Part shown: piece after piece, positions 17,541-27,174 of the stretch
Layout: every line of letters begins with the position of its first letter
Position numbering within the stretch: position 1 is the stretch's first letter
Origin: an uncultured Kushneria sp.
GTDB lineage: Bacteria; Pseudomonadota; Gammaproteobacteria; Pseudomonadales; Halomonadaceae
DNA length: 64,000 nucleotides
NCBI RefSeq assembly: GCF_947497025.1
Contig: NZ_CANMFC010000002.1
Coordinates: 248,001 to 312,000 of the forward strand
Direction of reading: 5' to 3'
Notes under the pieces: generated by a model
What the model was told of the DNA's origin: nothing
Database searches by the model: none
The model's input: the letters and a program-made list of their open reading frames with translations, nothing else
Made by a program: the position numbers and the translations under genes

Positions 17541-18602
17541 CTAGGGCACGCGGTTCAGCCAGGCGTCATCCTGAAACTTCGATTCGGCCAGCGCCTGCGC
17601 CGCGGCCAGTTCCTCAGGGCGGACATCGTCAGGGGTGAGCGTAAAGCGCGCGCCAAAGGAGGCCGCCATGCGCTCGATGATGGTCTCGCGTGACAGACCG
17701 GTCTGGCTTCTCAGCGGGTCGACCCGCTTGCCGGCGCTGGCGATGCCCTTGTCGGAGAGCTTCTCGCGGCCGATACGCAGTATCTTCGTCATGCGCTCGG
17801 CATCGATGTCATAGGCCATGGTGACGTGATGCAGCACTGCCCCGCCCAGGCGCTTTTGCGCCGCACCGGCCAGCTTGCCGCCTTCGGAGGTGATGTCATT
17901 GATGGGGACATACCAGGCGCGGATGCCCATATCACCCAGCGCCTGAATCACCCACTCATCGAGAAAGGCGTAGCTTTCGACAAACGAGAGCCCCTCGACC
18001 AGGGTCTCCGGCACGATCAGCGACCAGGTGATGGTGTTGCCCGGTTCGACAAACATCGCCCCGCCACCGCTGATGCGGCGCATGACCTCGATATCGAGCG
18101 CACGGGCGGCGTCCATGTCGACCTCGTTGGACAGCGACTGAAAGCTGCCGATGATCACGGCCGGGCGGTCCCACTCCCAGACCCGCAGCGTCGGGCCGCG
18201 CCGGCCTTCGGCGACTTCCCGGGTAAGCACTTCATCCAGGGCCATGTGCAGCGCCGGCGATTCCGGCGGGCGATGGATCAGGCCAAAGGTATGCTCGCGC
18301 CAGTCGGAGGCCCCGGCCAGTGCCCGGCGGATGACGGTGGCCACTGCCGGCGCCGACAGGCCCACCATGACGGTGCCTTCCGGCAGTGCCTGGCGCACCC
18401 GTTCGGCCAGCGCCTCGGCGCCGGTAGCCACACTTGCACCCACCAGCGCCTGATTGATGGCATCGAGTGCGTCGTCGGGCTCAAGGAAAAAATCACCCGA
18501 CAGTCGCACCGAGGCCAGCCGGCCATTGTCGATGGTGATGTCGGCGACCAGCAGCTTGCCGCCGGGAACCTTGTATTCGCCGTGGCGTGATGCTTCGACC
18601 AT
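17541..18602 (-). CDS. Lipoate-protein ligase family protein with the accessory domain at the N-terminus
   Basis: The catalytic half (about residues 110-340) has the ligase motif RRISGGGAMFVEPGNTITWS and the lysine region GGKLAGAAQKRLGGAVLHH. The first ~90 residues (HGEYKVPGGKLLVADITIDNG, then LSGDFFLEPDDALDAI) look like the accessory domain that normally follows the catalytic domain in E. coli LplA or is a separate LplB protein in archaea. So the order is reversed here. It would attach lipoate to E2 or GcvH proteins, though some relatives transfer octanoate or biotin. It stands alone; no lipA or lipB is in the window. Confidence 0.82.
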   Translation of the reverse strand: MVEASRHGEYKVPGGKLLVADITIDNGRLASVRLSGDFFLEPDDALDAINQALVGASVATGAEALAERVRQALPEGTVMVGLSAPAVATVIRRALAGASDWREHTFGLIHRPPESPALHMALDEVLTREVAEGRRGPTLRVWEWDRPAVIIGSFQSLSNEVDMDAARALDIEVMRRISGGGAMFVEPGNTITWSLIVPETLVEGLSFVESYAFLDEWVIQALGDMGIRAWYVPINDITSEGGKLAGAAQKRLGGAVLHHVTMAYDIDAERMTKILRIGREKLSDKGIASAGKRVDPLRSQTGLSRETIIERMAASFGARFTLTPDDVRPEELAAAQALAESKFQDDAWLNRVP

Positions 18603-18769
18603 AGTCTAAAATCCGGGTCCGGTTTGATGTCATGACAGTATAACCGGGTGCCGAGCATAAACCGCTACCGGCGCCTTCGACGTTCTGACCCCTATACTGA
18701 TCTCTTGTCTTCCGCGCCTTGACCGGCGCAGTGATGAGGATCGCCTTTTTCTTTTCTGTGCGAGGCTTC

Positions 18770-19939
18770 ATGGTTCGTCATACCCATCCCCTGCTTGTTC
18801 TTCTGGCACTGGCCACCGGTGGCTTTGCCATCGGTACGACCGAATTTGCCACCATGAGTCTGCTGCCCTTTATTCAGAATGACATGCAGATCGCCCCGTC
18901 CACGGCCAGTCACATCATCAGTGCCTACGCACTGGGCGTGGTCATCGGCGCGCCCGTCATTACGGTACTGGCGGCGCGTATCGATCGAAAATGGCTGCTT
19001 TTGATTCTCATGACCCTGTTTGCGCTTGGTAACGCTCTGAGCGCGCTGGCCTCAAGCTACGGCTCGCTGGTGCTGTTCCGCTTCCTCAGTGGCCTGCCGC
19101 ACGGCGCCTACTTCGGGCTGGCGGCCCTGATGGCGGCCTCGGTCGTGACCAGCGGCAAACGCACGCGTGCGGTGGGCATGGTCATGCTGGGCCTGACGGT
19201 GGCCACCATTGTTGGTGTGCCGCTGGCGACCTGGCTGGGTAACGCCATCGGCTGGCGCTCGGGGTACTGGCTGGTCACCACTCTGGCCCTGTTGACCGTG
19301 GTCATGATCGCCCTGTTTGCGCCCAGAACGGGCGTGGCCAGCGAGCGCAGCGCCAAAGGCGAGCTGCGAGCGCTGAAAAACGGTGCCGTGCTGCTGACGC
19401 TGGCCATCGGTGCCGTAGGCTTTGGCGGCATGTTCTCGGTGTATACCTATCTGACCTCCACGCTGGACAGTGTGACGCAGATGACGTCTGCCACCATTCC
19501 ACTGGTGCTGGCCGTCTTCGGCTTGGGCATGACGATCGGCAATATTGTCGTACCGCGTTTTGCCGACCGTTCACTGATGCCCACCGCCGGTGGCCTGCTG
19601 ATCTGGAGCGCGGTGGCACTGGGCGCCTTCCCGTTCGTGGCAGGCAACCCCTGGCTGGTCAGCATTGATGTGTTCTGCATCGGTATCGGCGGGGCGCTGG
19701 GCACCATCCTGCAGACCCGGCTGATGGATGTGGCCGGCGAGGCGCAGAACATGGCGGCCGCGCTCAATCACGTGGCCTTCAACATGGCCAATGCCCTCGG
19801 CCCCTGGCTTGCCGGGTTGTCGCTCGCCCTGGGCTTTGGTTTTCGCTCGACCGGGGTGGTGGGCTGTCTGCTGGCGCTGGGCGGTCTTGTCATCTGGATC
19901 ATGGCGCGGCGTCATGAGCGGCAGTCGCAGGCCGTCTGA
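18770..19939 (+). CDS. Major facilitator superfamily efflux transporter (DHA1, AraJ/YdhP-like)
   Basis: A 389-residue protein with about twelve membrane segments. The opening GGFAIGTTEFATMSLLP and the loop after segment 2 (APVITVLAARIDRK) are characteristic of the DHA1 sugar/drug efflux group that includes AraJ and YdhP. The ATG at 18770, five bases after GAGG, gives the proper N-terminus directly before the first helix; the frame from 18719 adds an unlikely leader. Substrate unknown. The gene is followed by a short tandem duplication at the end of the convergent phzF-like gene. Confidence 0.87.
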   Translation: MVRHTHPLLVLLALATGGFAIGTTEFATMSLLPFIQNDMQIAPSTASHIISAYALGVVIGAPVITVLAARIDRKWLLLILMTLFALGNALSALASSYGSLVLFRFLSGLPHGAYFGLAALMAASVVTSGKRTRAVGMVMLGLTVATIVGVPLATWLGNAIGWRSGYWLVTTLALLTVVMIALFAPRTGVASERSAKGELRALKNGAVLLTLAIGAVGFGGMFSVYTYLTSTLDSVTQMTSATIPLVLAVFGLGMTIGNIVVPRFADRSLMPTAGGLLIWSAVALGAFPFVAGNPWLVSIDVFCIGIGGALGTILQTRLMDVAGEAQNMAAALNHVAFNMANALGPWLAGLSLALGFGFRSTGVVGCLLALGGLVIWIMARRHERQSQAV

Positions 19940-19950
19940 GCCGGCCGCCC

Positions 19951-19972
19951 TGTCTAGAGACTGTCTAGAGAC
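19951..19972. repeat. Perfect 11-bp tandem duplication, TGTCTAGAGAC x2
   Basis: Two adjacent copies lie between the MFS gene and the phzF-like gene. The stop codon of the latter (CTA on the plus strand at 19965-19967) falls inside the second copy. Removing one copy leaves the same stop codon, so the duplication does not alter the protein. Confidence 0.85.
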
Positions 19973-20861
19973 GAAGGCGGCCCTCGCCGATGACGACGGC
20001 CGTTCCGCCCACGTGGATGGCCGTGATGTCCCGGCCGGCCTTGTCGACCAGCACGCCGATGCGGCTGGGACGGCCCATCTCGAGGCCCTGCATGATGGTG
20101 TATTCCAGCGTGCCGGTCTCCGGTGACTGCCGGGCCAGGTAGCCGGCCAGCGGCGCAGCGGCACTGCCGGTGGCCGGGTCTTCCACCACCTGATCACTGA
20201 TGCGCAGCTTGCGCGTTTGAAGGCAGCGCTCACCTTCCTCAACGTACAGATAGACATTGGCGCCATGCTCGCTCTTCAGCACATCCGGCAGCAGTGCCGG
20301 GTTGGCGCGTACCTCGCCCAGTGCTTCAACGCAGGACAGTCTGATCAGATGAAAGGGCGAGCCGCAGGTAGCGCCGACCACCGGCTCATCGATCAGTGTC
20401 TCCGAAGAGAGCCCCAGCAGGGCCGCGGCCTTTGAGCGCGACAGCGCACTCGGCTCGATGCTCAAGGGGCCGGGCGCACTCAGCCAGGCCTGCTCGCCAT
20501 CAAAGCGAATGGGGACGTCACCGGCCCGTTCTCGCAGGATCAGCGGTGTGTGATCGTCATGCCAGCCGATCTCGCGCAACAGCCAGGCCGCGCCAATGGT
20601 GGGATGCCCTGCAAAGGGCAGCTCCTGATGCGGCGTAAAGATGCGCACGTCAAACACGCCCGGCATGGCGGTGGCAGTCATGAAGACCGACTCCGACAGA
20701 TTGAGCTCGCGCGCCATTTGCTGCATGACGCGGGCGCTCAAGGCGCCTGCGTCAGGAAACACGGCCAGCGGGTTGCCCTGAAAGGGAGTTCCGGTAAAGA
20801 CATCGAGCAACAGATAGTCGATGGAAGACGCCTGCGGGTCGATCACGTCACGAAGGGGCAT
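19965..20861 (-). CDS. PhzF-family isomerase/epimerase
   Basis: A 298-residue member of the PhzF fold (two-lobed, diaminopimelate-epimerase-like). Typical features are LLLDVFTGTPFQGNPLAVF at the N-terminus, ARELNLSESVF (with the catalytic glutamate), LPFAGHPTIGAAW and VEDPATGSAAAPLAGYL. There is no phenazine gene cluster here, so phenazine synthesis is unlikely; most such proteins have unknown small-molecule substrates. ATG at 20861 follows AAGGA. It lies next to mnmE but is probably a separate unit. Confidence 0.9.
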   Translation of the reverse strand: MPLRDVIDPQASSIDYLLLDVFTGTPFQGNPLAVFPDAGALSARVMQQMARELNLSESVFMTATAMPGVFDVRIFTPHQELPFAGHPTIGAAWLLREIGWHDDHTPLILRERAGDVPIRFDGEQAWLSAPGPLSIEPSALSRSKAAALLGLSSETLIDEPVVGATCGSPFHLIRLSCVEALGEVRANPALLPDVLKSEHGANVYLYVEEGERCLQTRKLRISDQVVEDPATGSAAAPLAGYLARQSPETGTLEYTIMQGLEMGRPSRIGVLVDKAGRDITAIHVGGTAVVIGEGRLRL

Positions 20862-20980
20862 GGCAGCTTTCCTTGAGCGCGGGGCAGCCGCCCCGGGCGC
20901 GATATCGTTTGACTGGCAAAACGGCGGCCGGCGAGCGCTTCGGACCGCCCTTTCTGCAGCGCCTGTGGGCCGCTACGAAT

Positions 20981-22342
20981 TTATTTGCCGATGCAGAAAC
21001 TGCCAAAGATCTCGCCCAGCAGTTCATCGGCGGTGAATTCGCCGGTGATCTCGCCAAGCGAATCCTGGGCGGCGCGCAGGTCTTCGGCCAGCAGCTCGCC
21101 GGCACTGGCGCCGGCGAGCTGATCCGCGCCATGCGTCAGCGCCTGCCCGGCACGATCGAGGGCGTCGAGATGGCGGCGGCGGGCCGAGAAGCGCCCTTCG
21201 CTGGTCGACTGATAGCCCATCACGCCCTTGAGGTGCGCTTTCAGATGTTCCACGCCGGCGCCGGTGGTGGCGGAGAGGCGAATCACCGGCGGGGTGGTGG
21301 CAAGATCCGGCTCGCTGGTCTCGCCGCTTTCATCGATCTTGTTGCGTACCAGGGTGAGTTTGGACGGGTCGGGCAGGCGCTCGACGAACTCGGGCCAGAT
21401 GGCCATCGGGTCGAGTTCACCGCTTTCGCGGCTGTCGACCATCAAAAGCACCCGGTCGGCCTTTTCAATCTCCGCCCAGGCGCGCTGGACGCCGATCTTT
21501 TCCACGGCATCCGGCGTGTCGCGAAGGCCGGCAGTATCGATGATGTGCAGCGGCATGCCGTCGAGATGAATGTGCTCGCGCAGCACGTCCCGGGTGGTGC
21601 CGGCAATGTCGGTGACGATCGCAGTTTCCTGCTCGGTCAGCGCGTTCAAAAGGCTCGATTTGCCCGCGTTGGGGCGCCCGGCGATCACCACGCTCATGCC
21701 CTCACGCATCAGCGCGCCCTGGGCGGCGCTGGCGCGGACCTCGCCAAGGCTGGTGCGCACGCCGGCGAGCATTTCGGCGACGCGACCATCACCGAGAAAG
21801 TCGATCTCTTCTTCGGGGAAGTCGATGGCGGCCTCGACAAAGATGCGCAGCTCGATGAGGCGTTGCACCAGCGCCTGTACCCGGGTCGAGAACTCGCCCT
21901 GCAGCGAGTGCAGAGCGTTTTCGGCCGCCGCACGGGAGCTGGCCTCGATCAGATCGGCGATCGCCTCGGCCTGGGCCAGATCGAGCTTGTCGTTTAAAAA
22001 GGCCCGCTCCGAGAACTCACCGGGGCGGGCCAGGCGCGCGCCCAGCGCCACGGTGCGCTCCAGAAGCCAGTCCATGATGACCGGGCCGCCGTGACCCTGC
22101 AGCTCCAGCACGTCCTCGCCGGTAAACGAGTGGGGGCCCGGAAACCACAGCGCGATGCCTTCATCGAGCACCTGACCCTCATTGCCCAGGAAGGGACCGT
22201 AGTGGGCGCGCCGGGGTTCGGGGTCAAACCCGAGCATGGCGCGGGCGATGTCGGCGGTTCTGGCGCCGGACAGGCGAATGATGCCGACGCCGCCGCGCCC
22301 GGGCGGGGTGGCCAGCGCACTGATGGTGTCCTGGTCGAGCAT
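20981..22342 (-). CDS. mnmE: tRNA uridine-5-carboxymethylaminomethyl modification GTPase MnmE
   Basis: With MnmG, MnmE modifies wobble U34 of several tRNAs. The N-terminal folate-binding domain starts at [22 protein letters not shown]; the GTPase P-loop GRPNAGKS is at residues 222-229, followed by DIAGTTRD and DTAGLRDT; the C-terminal FCIGK carries the catalytic cysteine. I selected ATG at 22342, giving 453 residues; the frame extends upstream to 22516 without homologous sequence. mnmE usually sits next to yidC, but here about 7.5 kb of other genes lie between them. Confidence 0.95.
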   Translation of the reverse strand: MLDQDTISALATPPGRGGVGIIRLSGARTADIARAMLGFDPEPRRAHYGPFLGNEGQVLDEGIALWFPGPHSFTGEDVLELQGHGGPVIMDWLLERTVALGARLARPGEFSERAFLNDKLDLAQAEAIADLIEASSRAAAENALHSLQGEFSTRVQALVQRLIELRIFVEAAIDFPEEEIDFLGDGRVAEMLAGVRTSLGEVRASAAQGALMREGMSVVIAGRPNAGKSSLLNALTEQETAIVTDIAGTTRDVLREHIHLDGMPLHIIDTAGLRDTPDAVEKIGVQRAWAEIEKADRVLLMVDSRESGELDPMAIWPEFVERLPDPSKLTLVRNKIDESGETSEPDLATTPPVIRLSATTGAGVEHLKAHLKGVMGYQSTSEGRFSARRRHLDALDRAGQALTHGADQLAGASAGELLAEDLRAAQDSLGEITGEFTADELLGEIFGSFCIGK

Positions 22343-22514
22343 GAGCGTTCCGAAATGGTGATAAGGCCGGCAGAGGCGGCCATGAATGGTATGGCGCCGA
22401 TTGTCAGCGCTGGGACCAAACGCTGCAAGCATCGGTCGATCGGGCCGGTTAACCGGGCCGGTCGTTGCTATAGTGGAGCGCAGACCATTGATATCGCGAT
22501 ATCGGAGAGCGTTC

Positions 22515-23147
22515 ATGACCGACCCGTTCCACTTCTATGAGCCGCGCAAGGGCCACGGCCTGCCGCACGATCCCTTCAAGGCGATCATTGCGCCGCGCCC
22601 CATCGGCTGGGTCTCCTCGCACAATGGCGAGGGGCGGCTGAATCTGGCGCCCTACAGTTTCTTTAACGCCTTTTGTGCCGCGCCGCCGATCATCGGCTTT
22701 GCCAGTGCCGGCTGGAAGGACAGCGTGGCCAACATCGAAGCCACCGGCGAGTTCTGCTGGCATCTGGCTACACGCACGCTGGCAGAGAAGATGAACACCT
22801 CGAGCGCCAGCGTGGGTGCCGACGTGGATGAGTTTGCGCTTGCCGGGCTGACGCCGGCCGCCTCGAACGTGGTGAAGGTGCCGCGCGTGCTGGAAGCGCC
22901 GGTGTCGTTCGAGTGCCGGCTGACCCAGTTGATTCAGCTGGAATCGGCCGACGGCGAGAAGCTCGACAACTGGCTGGTGCTGGGTGAGGTTGTGGGCGTG
23001 CACATCGATAAACACATGCTCGACGACGGCATCTATCAGACCGCGGCCGCCGAGCCGATCCTGCGCGCCGGCGGGCCGGCGACCTACTACACCATCAATG
23101 AGAGCGTGCGCTTTGAGATGGAGCGCCCGGATAACTCGGGGCAGTAG
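22515..23147 (+). CDS. Flavin reductase-like (FMN-binding split barrel) protein
   Basis: A 210-residue protein with the flavin reductase-like domain: [18 protein letters not shown] at the start, [20 protein letters not shown] next, and a C-terminal [15 protein letters not shown] tail typical of this subgroup (annotated as flavoredoxin-like). It probably binds FMN without a covalent link; partner and substrate unknown. ATG at 22515 follows GGAG. It diverges from mnmE; the spacer of about 170 bp has no obvious operator. Confidence 0.85.
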   Translation: MTDPFHFYEPRKGHGLPHDPFKAIIAPRPIGWVSSHNGEGRLNLAPYSFFNAFCAAPPIIGFASAGWKDSVANIEATGEFCWHLATRTLAEKMNTSSASVGADVDEFALAGLTPAASNVVKVPRVLEAPVSFECRLTQLIQLESADGEKLDNWLVLGEVVGVHIDKHMLDDGIYQTAAAEPILRAGGPATYYTINESVRFEMERPDNSGQ

Positions 23148-23184
23148 GGGCGGGCTCGTCACGCCTTTCACCCGCTTTGACACA

Positions 23185-23212
23185 AAAAAGGCCGGCGATT
23201 GCCGGCCCTTCT
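23185..23212. terminator. Terminator between the flavin reductase gene and pgm
   Basis: GGCCGGC and GCCGGCC stem with a GATT loop, preceded by six A residues and followed by a T-rich stretch. It can end both convergent transcripts. Confidence 0.8.
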
Positions 23213-23249
23213 AATTTTCTCGCCCTTTTTATCCTGTCGCCAAAGGCGA

Positions 23250-24914
23250 TCAGCCCTTGAGCACGCCGTCCACCAGTGCCTTGGCTTCTTCCTGGATGCG
23301 CTTCAAGTGATCTTCGCCTTCAAAGCTTTCGGCGTAGATCTTGTAGACGTCTTCGGTGCCCGACGGGCGTGCCGCGAACCAGCCGGCCTCGGTCTCCACC
23401 TTGAGCCCGCCGATGGCCGCACCGTTGCCGGGCGCTTCGGTGAGCTTGCGGGTGATGGCATGACCGGCCAGTTCGGAGGCCTTGACCTGCTCGGGAGAGA
23501 GCTTGCCAAGGCGGGCCTTCTGGTCGCGATCAGCCGGGGCATCGACACGGGCATAGACCGGCGCGCCGAAGCGCTCGGTCAGCGCCTGATAGCGCTCGCC
23601 CGGGTTCTTGCCGGTCACAGCGGTCATTTCCGCGGCCAGCAGGCCGAGAATGATGCCGTCCTTGTCGGTGGACCAGGGCTGGCCGTCAAAGGTCAGAAAC
23701 GAGGCACCGGCGGACTCTTCGCCGCCAAAGCCCAGGCTGCCGTCCATCAGACCGTCCACGAACCACTTGAAGCCGACCGGCACCTCGACCACGGCCCTGC
23801 CGATGCCTTCGGCGACGCGGTCAATCATCGACGAGGAGACCAGTGTCTTGCCGATCGCGGCCTGATCACCCCACTGCGGACGATGCGTGAAGAGGTACTC
23901 GATCGCCACCGCCAGATAGTGGTTGGGGTTCAAAAGCCCCGTGGAGCGGGCGACGATGCCGTGACGGTCATGGTCGGTGTCGCAGGCAAAGGAGACGTCA
24001 AAGCGATCCTTGTTCTCGATCAGGCCGGCCATGGCGTGCGGCGAGGAGCAGTCCATGCGGATCCTGCCGTCCCAGTCCAGGCGCATGAAGCGGAAGGTCG
24101 GGTCGACGGTGGTGGAGATCACTTCCAGCGGCAGCTGGTAACGCTCGGCGATACGCGTCCAGTAGTGCACGCCGGCGCCACCCAGCGGATCAACACCGAA
24201 TTTAAGGCCCGAGTCCCGGATCGCGGCCATGTCGATGACCTTGTCCAGGCCCGAGACGTAGCTGTCGATGAAGTCAAAGCGCTGTGTGGTGGGCGCCTTG
24301 AGGGCCTCGGCATGGCTGACGCGCTTGACGCCTTCAAGATCATTGGCCAGCAGTTCGTTGGCCCGCTCCTGAATCCATTTGGTGATGCCGGTATCGGCCG
24401 GGCCACCGTTGGTGGGGTTGTACTTGAAGCCGCCATCCACCGGCGGATTGTGCGACGGCGTGATCACGATGCCATCGGCCAGATCGCTGGTGCGATCACG
24501 GTTATGGTTGAGAATCGCATTCGACAGCGCCGGCGTGGGTGTATAGCCCGGCTCGCCGCCCGTTTCCTCACAGCCGGCATCGATGCGGGTCTCAACATGG
24601 TTGGCGGCCAGCACTTCCAGTGCCGATACAAACGCGGGCTCTGACAGCGCATGCGTGTCCATGCCGATAAACAGCGGCCCGGTGATGCCCTGCGCCTGTC
24701 GGTAGTCACAGATCGCCTGGGTGGTGGCCAGGATGTGCCACTCGTTGAAGCCGGTCTTCAGCGATGAGCCGCGATGACCGGACGTACCGAAGGCCACCTG
24801 CTGAGCGGGATCCGACACGTCGGGGCGTTCGCTGTAGTAGCGCGACACCAGACGCGGCAGATGGGCGAGGCGGTGCTCGTCGGGCAGCTGCCCTGCATTG
24901 GAATCGATGCTCAT
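23250..24914 (-). CDS. pgm: Phosphoglucomutase (alpha-D-glucose phosphate-specific)
   Basis: It interconverts glucose 1-phosphate and glucose 6-phosphate, linking glycolysis to trehalose, glycogen, and sugar-nucleotide synthesis. The catalytic serine motif is [19 protein letters not shown], the metal loop [10 protein letters not shown], and the sugar-binding loop [12 protein letters not shown]; the N-terminus [10 protein letters not shown] is also diagnostic. ATG at 24914 with AAGGA seven bases before gives 554 residues. It is monocistronic. The proximity of a glucose importer (42-46 kb) is only loosely relevant. Confidence 0.96.
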   Translation of the reverse strand: MSIDSNAGQLPDEHRLAHLPRLVSRYYSERPDVSDPAQQVAFGTSGHRGSSLKTGFNEWHILATTQAICDYRQAQGITGPLFIGMDTHALSEPAFVSALEVLAANHVETRIDAGCEETGGEPGYTPTPALSNAILNHNRDRTSDLADGIVITPSHNPPVDGGFKYNPTNGGPADTGITKWIQERANELLANDLEGVKRVSHAEALKAPTTQRFDFIDSYVSGLDKVIDMAAIRDSGLKFGVDPLGGAGVHYWTRIAERYQLPLEVISTTVDPTFRFMRLDWDGRIRMDCSSPHAMAGLIENKDRFDVSFACDTDHDRHGIVARSTGLLNPNHYLAVAIEYLFTHRPQWGDQAAIGKTLVSSSMIDRVAEGIGRAVVEVPVGFKWFVDGLMDGSLGFGGEESAGASFLTFDGQPWSTDKDGIILGLLAAEMTAVTGKNPGERYQALTERFGAPVYARVDAPADRDQKARLGKLSPEQVKASELAGHAITRKLTEAPGNGAAIGGLKVETEAGWFAARPSGTEDVYKIYAESFEGEDHLKRIQEEAKALVDGVLKG

Positions 24915-25003
24915 CTCTTCATCCTTTGAGAAGCGTGACAACAGAATTTACGCGTCATTCTAGCAGGCGAGGTGCGCGGGCCTCTGTGCCTTTTTGTGAT
25001 CTC

Positions 25004-25870
25004 TCAATCCAGCGAGTCCAGCCCGATATCGAGCTGCGGCGCCGAATGGGTCAGGGCGCCAACGGCAATCAGGTCCACACCGGTATCGGCGATTTCGCGC
25101 AGGCGCCGGGCATCGATCCCGCCGGAGGCGGTCAGCAGGCAGCGGCCGCGGGTCATGGCCACGGCCCGGCGCAGGTCATCAAAAGACATGTTGTCGAGCA
25201 AAATTGCATGGGGCGGTGTGATCAGGGCCTCCTCGAGCTGTTCCTGGGTGTCGACCTCCAGCTCGATCATGCGCAGATGCCCCAGCTGCGCGCGTGCCCG
25301 CGCCAGCCCCTCGGTAATGCTGCCGACGGCGGCGATGTGGTTGTCCTTGATCAGCATGGCGTCATCCAGCCCCAGGCGATGATTGACCCCACCGCCCAGA
25401 CGCACGGCGCGCTTTTCCAGCGCCCGCAGGCCGGGGGTGGTCTTGCGCGTGCAGGCCAGTCGCGCGCGGCTGCCTTCGAGCTGATCGACCATGGTGCGGG
25501 TGAGGGTGGCGATGCCGGAAAGCCGGGTCAGGAAATTGAGCGCAGTCCGCTCGGCGGCCAGAAGCGGCCGGGTCGGCCCTTCGAGGGTAGCGATGGGTTC
25601 AAGGGCCTGCAGGCGCTCGCCGTCACGGCGGTGCCCCTCGAGGTGAATACGGGGATCGACGTGATCAAGCACCCGGGCCAGCACGTCCATGCCGGCCAGC
25701 ATGCCGGGTCGACGCGGCCGCAGCTGCAGGCGGCTGGTGTGATCGGCATCGATCAGCGCCTCAGAGGTGATATCGCCGCCGCGGCCCAGATCTTCTGCCA
25801 GCGCGGCAGTCACGATGGGGTCGAGGATGACAGCAGGCAGCGGTGCGATCTCGTGGCCGGGAGCATTCAT
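25004..25870 (-). CDS. nadC: Nicotinate-nucleotide diphosphorylase (quinolinate phosphoribosyltransferase)
   Basis: NadC converts quinolinate and PRPP to nicotinate mononucleotide in de novo NAD synthesis. The 288-residue sequence has EDLGRGGDITSEA, the substrate-binding TRKTTPGLRALEK (arginine/lysine for quinolinate), LIKDNHIAA and VDTQEQLEEAL, and LTASGGIDARRL near the end. Its start overlaps the nadA stop (ATGA), so the operon is nadA-nadC. No nadB is present in this window. Confidence 0.96.
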   Translation of the reverse strand: MNAPGHEIAPLPAVILDPIVTAALAEDLGRGGDITSEALIDADHTSRLQLRPRRPGMLAGMDVLARVLDHVDPRIHLEGHRRDGERLQALEPIATLEGPTRPLLAAERTALNFLTRLSGIATLTRTMVDQLEGSRARLACTRKTTPGLRALEKRAVRLGGGVNHRLGLDDAMLIKDNHIAAVGSITEGLARARAQLGHLRMIELEVDTQEQLEEALITPPHAILLDNMSFDDLRRAVAMTRGRCLLTASGGIDARRLREIADTGVDLIAVGALTHSAPQLDIGLDSLD

Positions 25871-26988
25871 GACACCACCTCGACATGGGCGTTGTGTGCG
25901 GGACGAGTGAAATCGGCCGGCGTCACGGGATCAGGGAGCGCCAGCATCGCGTCGATGGCGCGTCGGGCGCGCACGGTGATGCTCTCCTCGACGTTGATTT
26001 CATGACGGCCGTAAGCCAGCGAGGCGAGAATGCCGTCCAGGGTGATGCGCTGCATGTGGGGGCAGAGATTGCAGCTGCGAACAAACTCGATCTGCGGGTG
26101 GCGGCTGATCAGGTTGTCACTCATCGAGCACTCGGTGAGCAGCAGTACCTGTTCGGGTCGGTGATCATCCACCCAGCGCTCCAGGTCGGCGGTCGAGCCG
26201 GAAAAGTCGGCGGCGTCCAGCACCTCTGTCGGGCACTCGGGGTGGGCCAGCACCCGAACGCCGGGATGACGACGGCGGATGGCGCTCACCTGGGCGGGGG
26301 TGAACTGCTCATGGACCTCGCAGCTGCCCTGCCAGACCAGAATCGACAGGGGCGTGCGCGCTGCCACGTTACGGGCCAGATGTTCATCGGGGAGCATGAT
26401 GACCCGATCCACCCCCCATTCGGCGGCGATCGCCTCCACCACGTTGAGGGCGTTGGAGGAGGTGCAACAGATATCGCATTCGGCCTTCACCTCGGCGCTG
26501 GTGTTGACGTAGGTCACGATCGGCACGTTTGGATAGCGTGATTTCAGCTCGCGCACCTGCGCGCCGGTGATCGAGGCCGCCAGCGAGCAGCCGGCCTGCG
26601 TATCGGGGATCAGCACGCGCTTGTCCGGGCAGAGAATCTTCGAGGTTTCGGCCATGAAGTGCACGCCGGCCTGCACGAGGGTGCGTGCCTTGCTTTTGGC
26701 GGCCTCGCGCGCCAGTGCCAGCGAGTCACCGCAGATGTCGCCGACCAGGGCGTAGATGTCCGGCGGCATGTAGTTATGCGCCAGAATCACGGCGTCCTGT
26801 TCCTTTTGAAGCTTTTTGATGGCATGCACCCGGCGGCCCATTGCCGGCCAGTCGTGGCTACTGACATGATCTTCCACGCGTGCATAAAACGCATCGGTCT
26901 GGCGGGCTATTTCAGCATCATAAGGGGGCAGAAGTGATTCAATCTGCTGGCTCGGCGGTACTTCTGATCGGGCAAGCGTCACGGTCAT
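25867..26988 (-). CDS. nadA: Quinolinate synthase A
   Basis: NadA condenses iminoaspartate and dihydroxyacetone phosphate to quinolinate with a [4Fe-4S] cluster. Three conserved cysteine regions are visible: VGDICGDSLAL, CDICCTSSNAL and CNLCPHMQRI. ATG at 26988 gives 373 residues with an N-terminus typical of proteobacterial NadA; the frame extends to 27156 through low-complexity sequence that I consider non-coding. The ribosome binding site is weak. A NAD-type regulator gene lies about 2 kb away, but I found no clear operator in the 186-bp spacer upstream. Confidence 0.95.
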   Translation of the reverse strand: MTVTLARSEVPPSQQIESLLPPYDAEIARQTDAFYARVEDHVSSHDWPAMGRRVHAIKKLQKEQDAVILAHNYMPPDIYALVGDICGDSLALAREAAKSKARTLVQAGVHFMAETSKILCPDKRVLIPDTQAGCSLAASITGAQVRELKSRYPNVPIVTYVNTSAEVKAECDICCTSSNALNVVEAIAAEWGVDRVIMLPDEHLARNVAARTPLSILVWQGSCEVHEQFTPAQVSAIRRRHPGVRVLAHPECPTEVLDAADFSGSTADLERWVDDHRPEQVLLLTECSMSDNLISRHPQIEFVRSCNLCPHMQRITLDGILASLAYGRHEINVEESITVRARRAIDAMLALPDPVTPADFTRPAHNAHVEVVS

Positions 26989-27174
26989 GAGCAGGCTCTT
27001 GGAGGGGTTAGGCTCACAATGAGTATTTTGGAGTCTGGCACGGTGCTCCTTTTTAATCAATACGAGCAAAACAGTAGAAGCCTTGGCCGGAACTGAGGTG
27101 CTCGACGGTGCAGTTCGCACCGGCCGGGGTCGATGGCCTATAAGAGGAGCTGTCACCCTTTCCGGGAGTGCTTC

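Noticed and set aside
20873-21997. 374-codon plus-strand frame opposite mnmE
   Set aside because: Mirror of the GC-biased codons of mnmE; composition and lack of motif argue against a gene.
23199-24644. 481-codon plus-strand frame opposite pgm
   Set aside because: Entirely inside pgm on the other strand, starting at its terminator; no motif.
26989-27174. NrtR operator or NAD riboswitch upstream of nadA
   Set aside because: Only short, imperfect complementarities (GGAG/CTCC) were seen; no palindrome of convincing length and no match to a known riboswitch pattern I could recognise.
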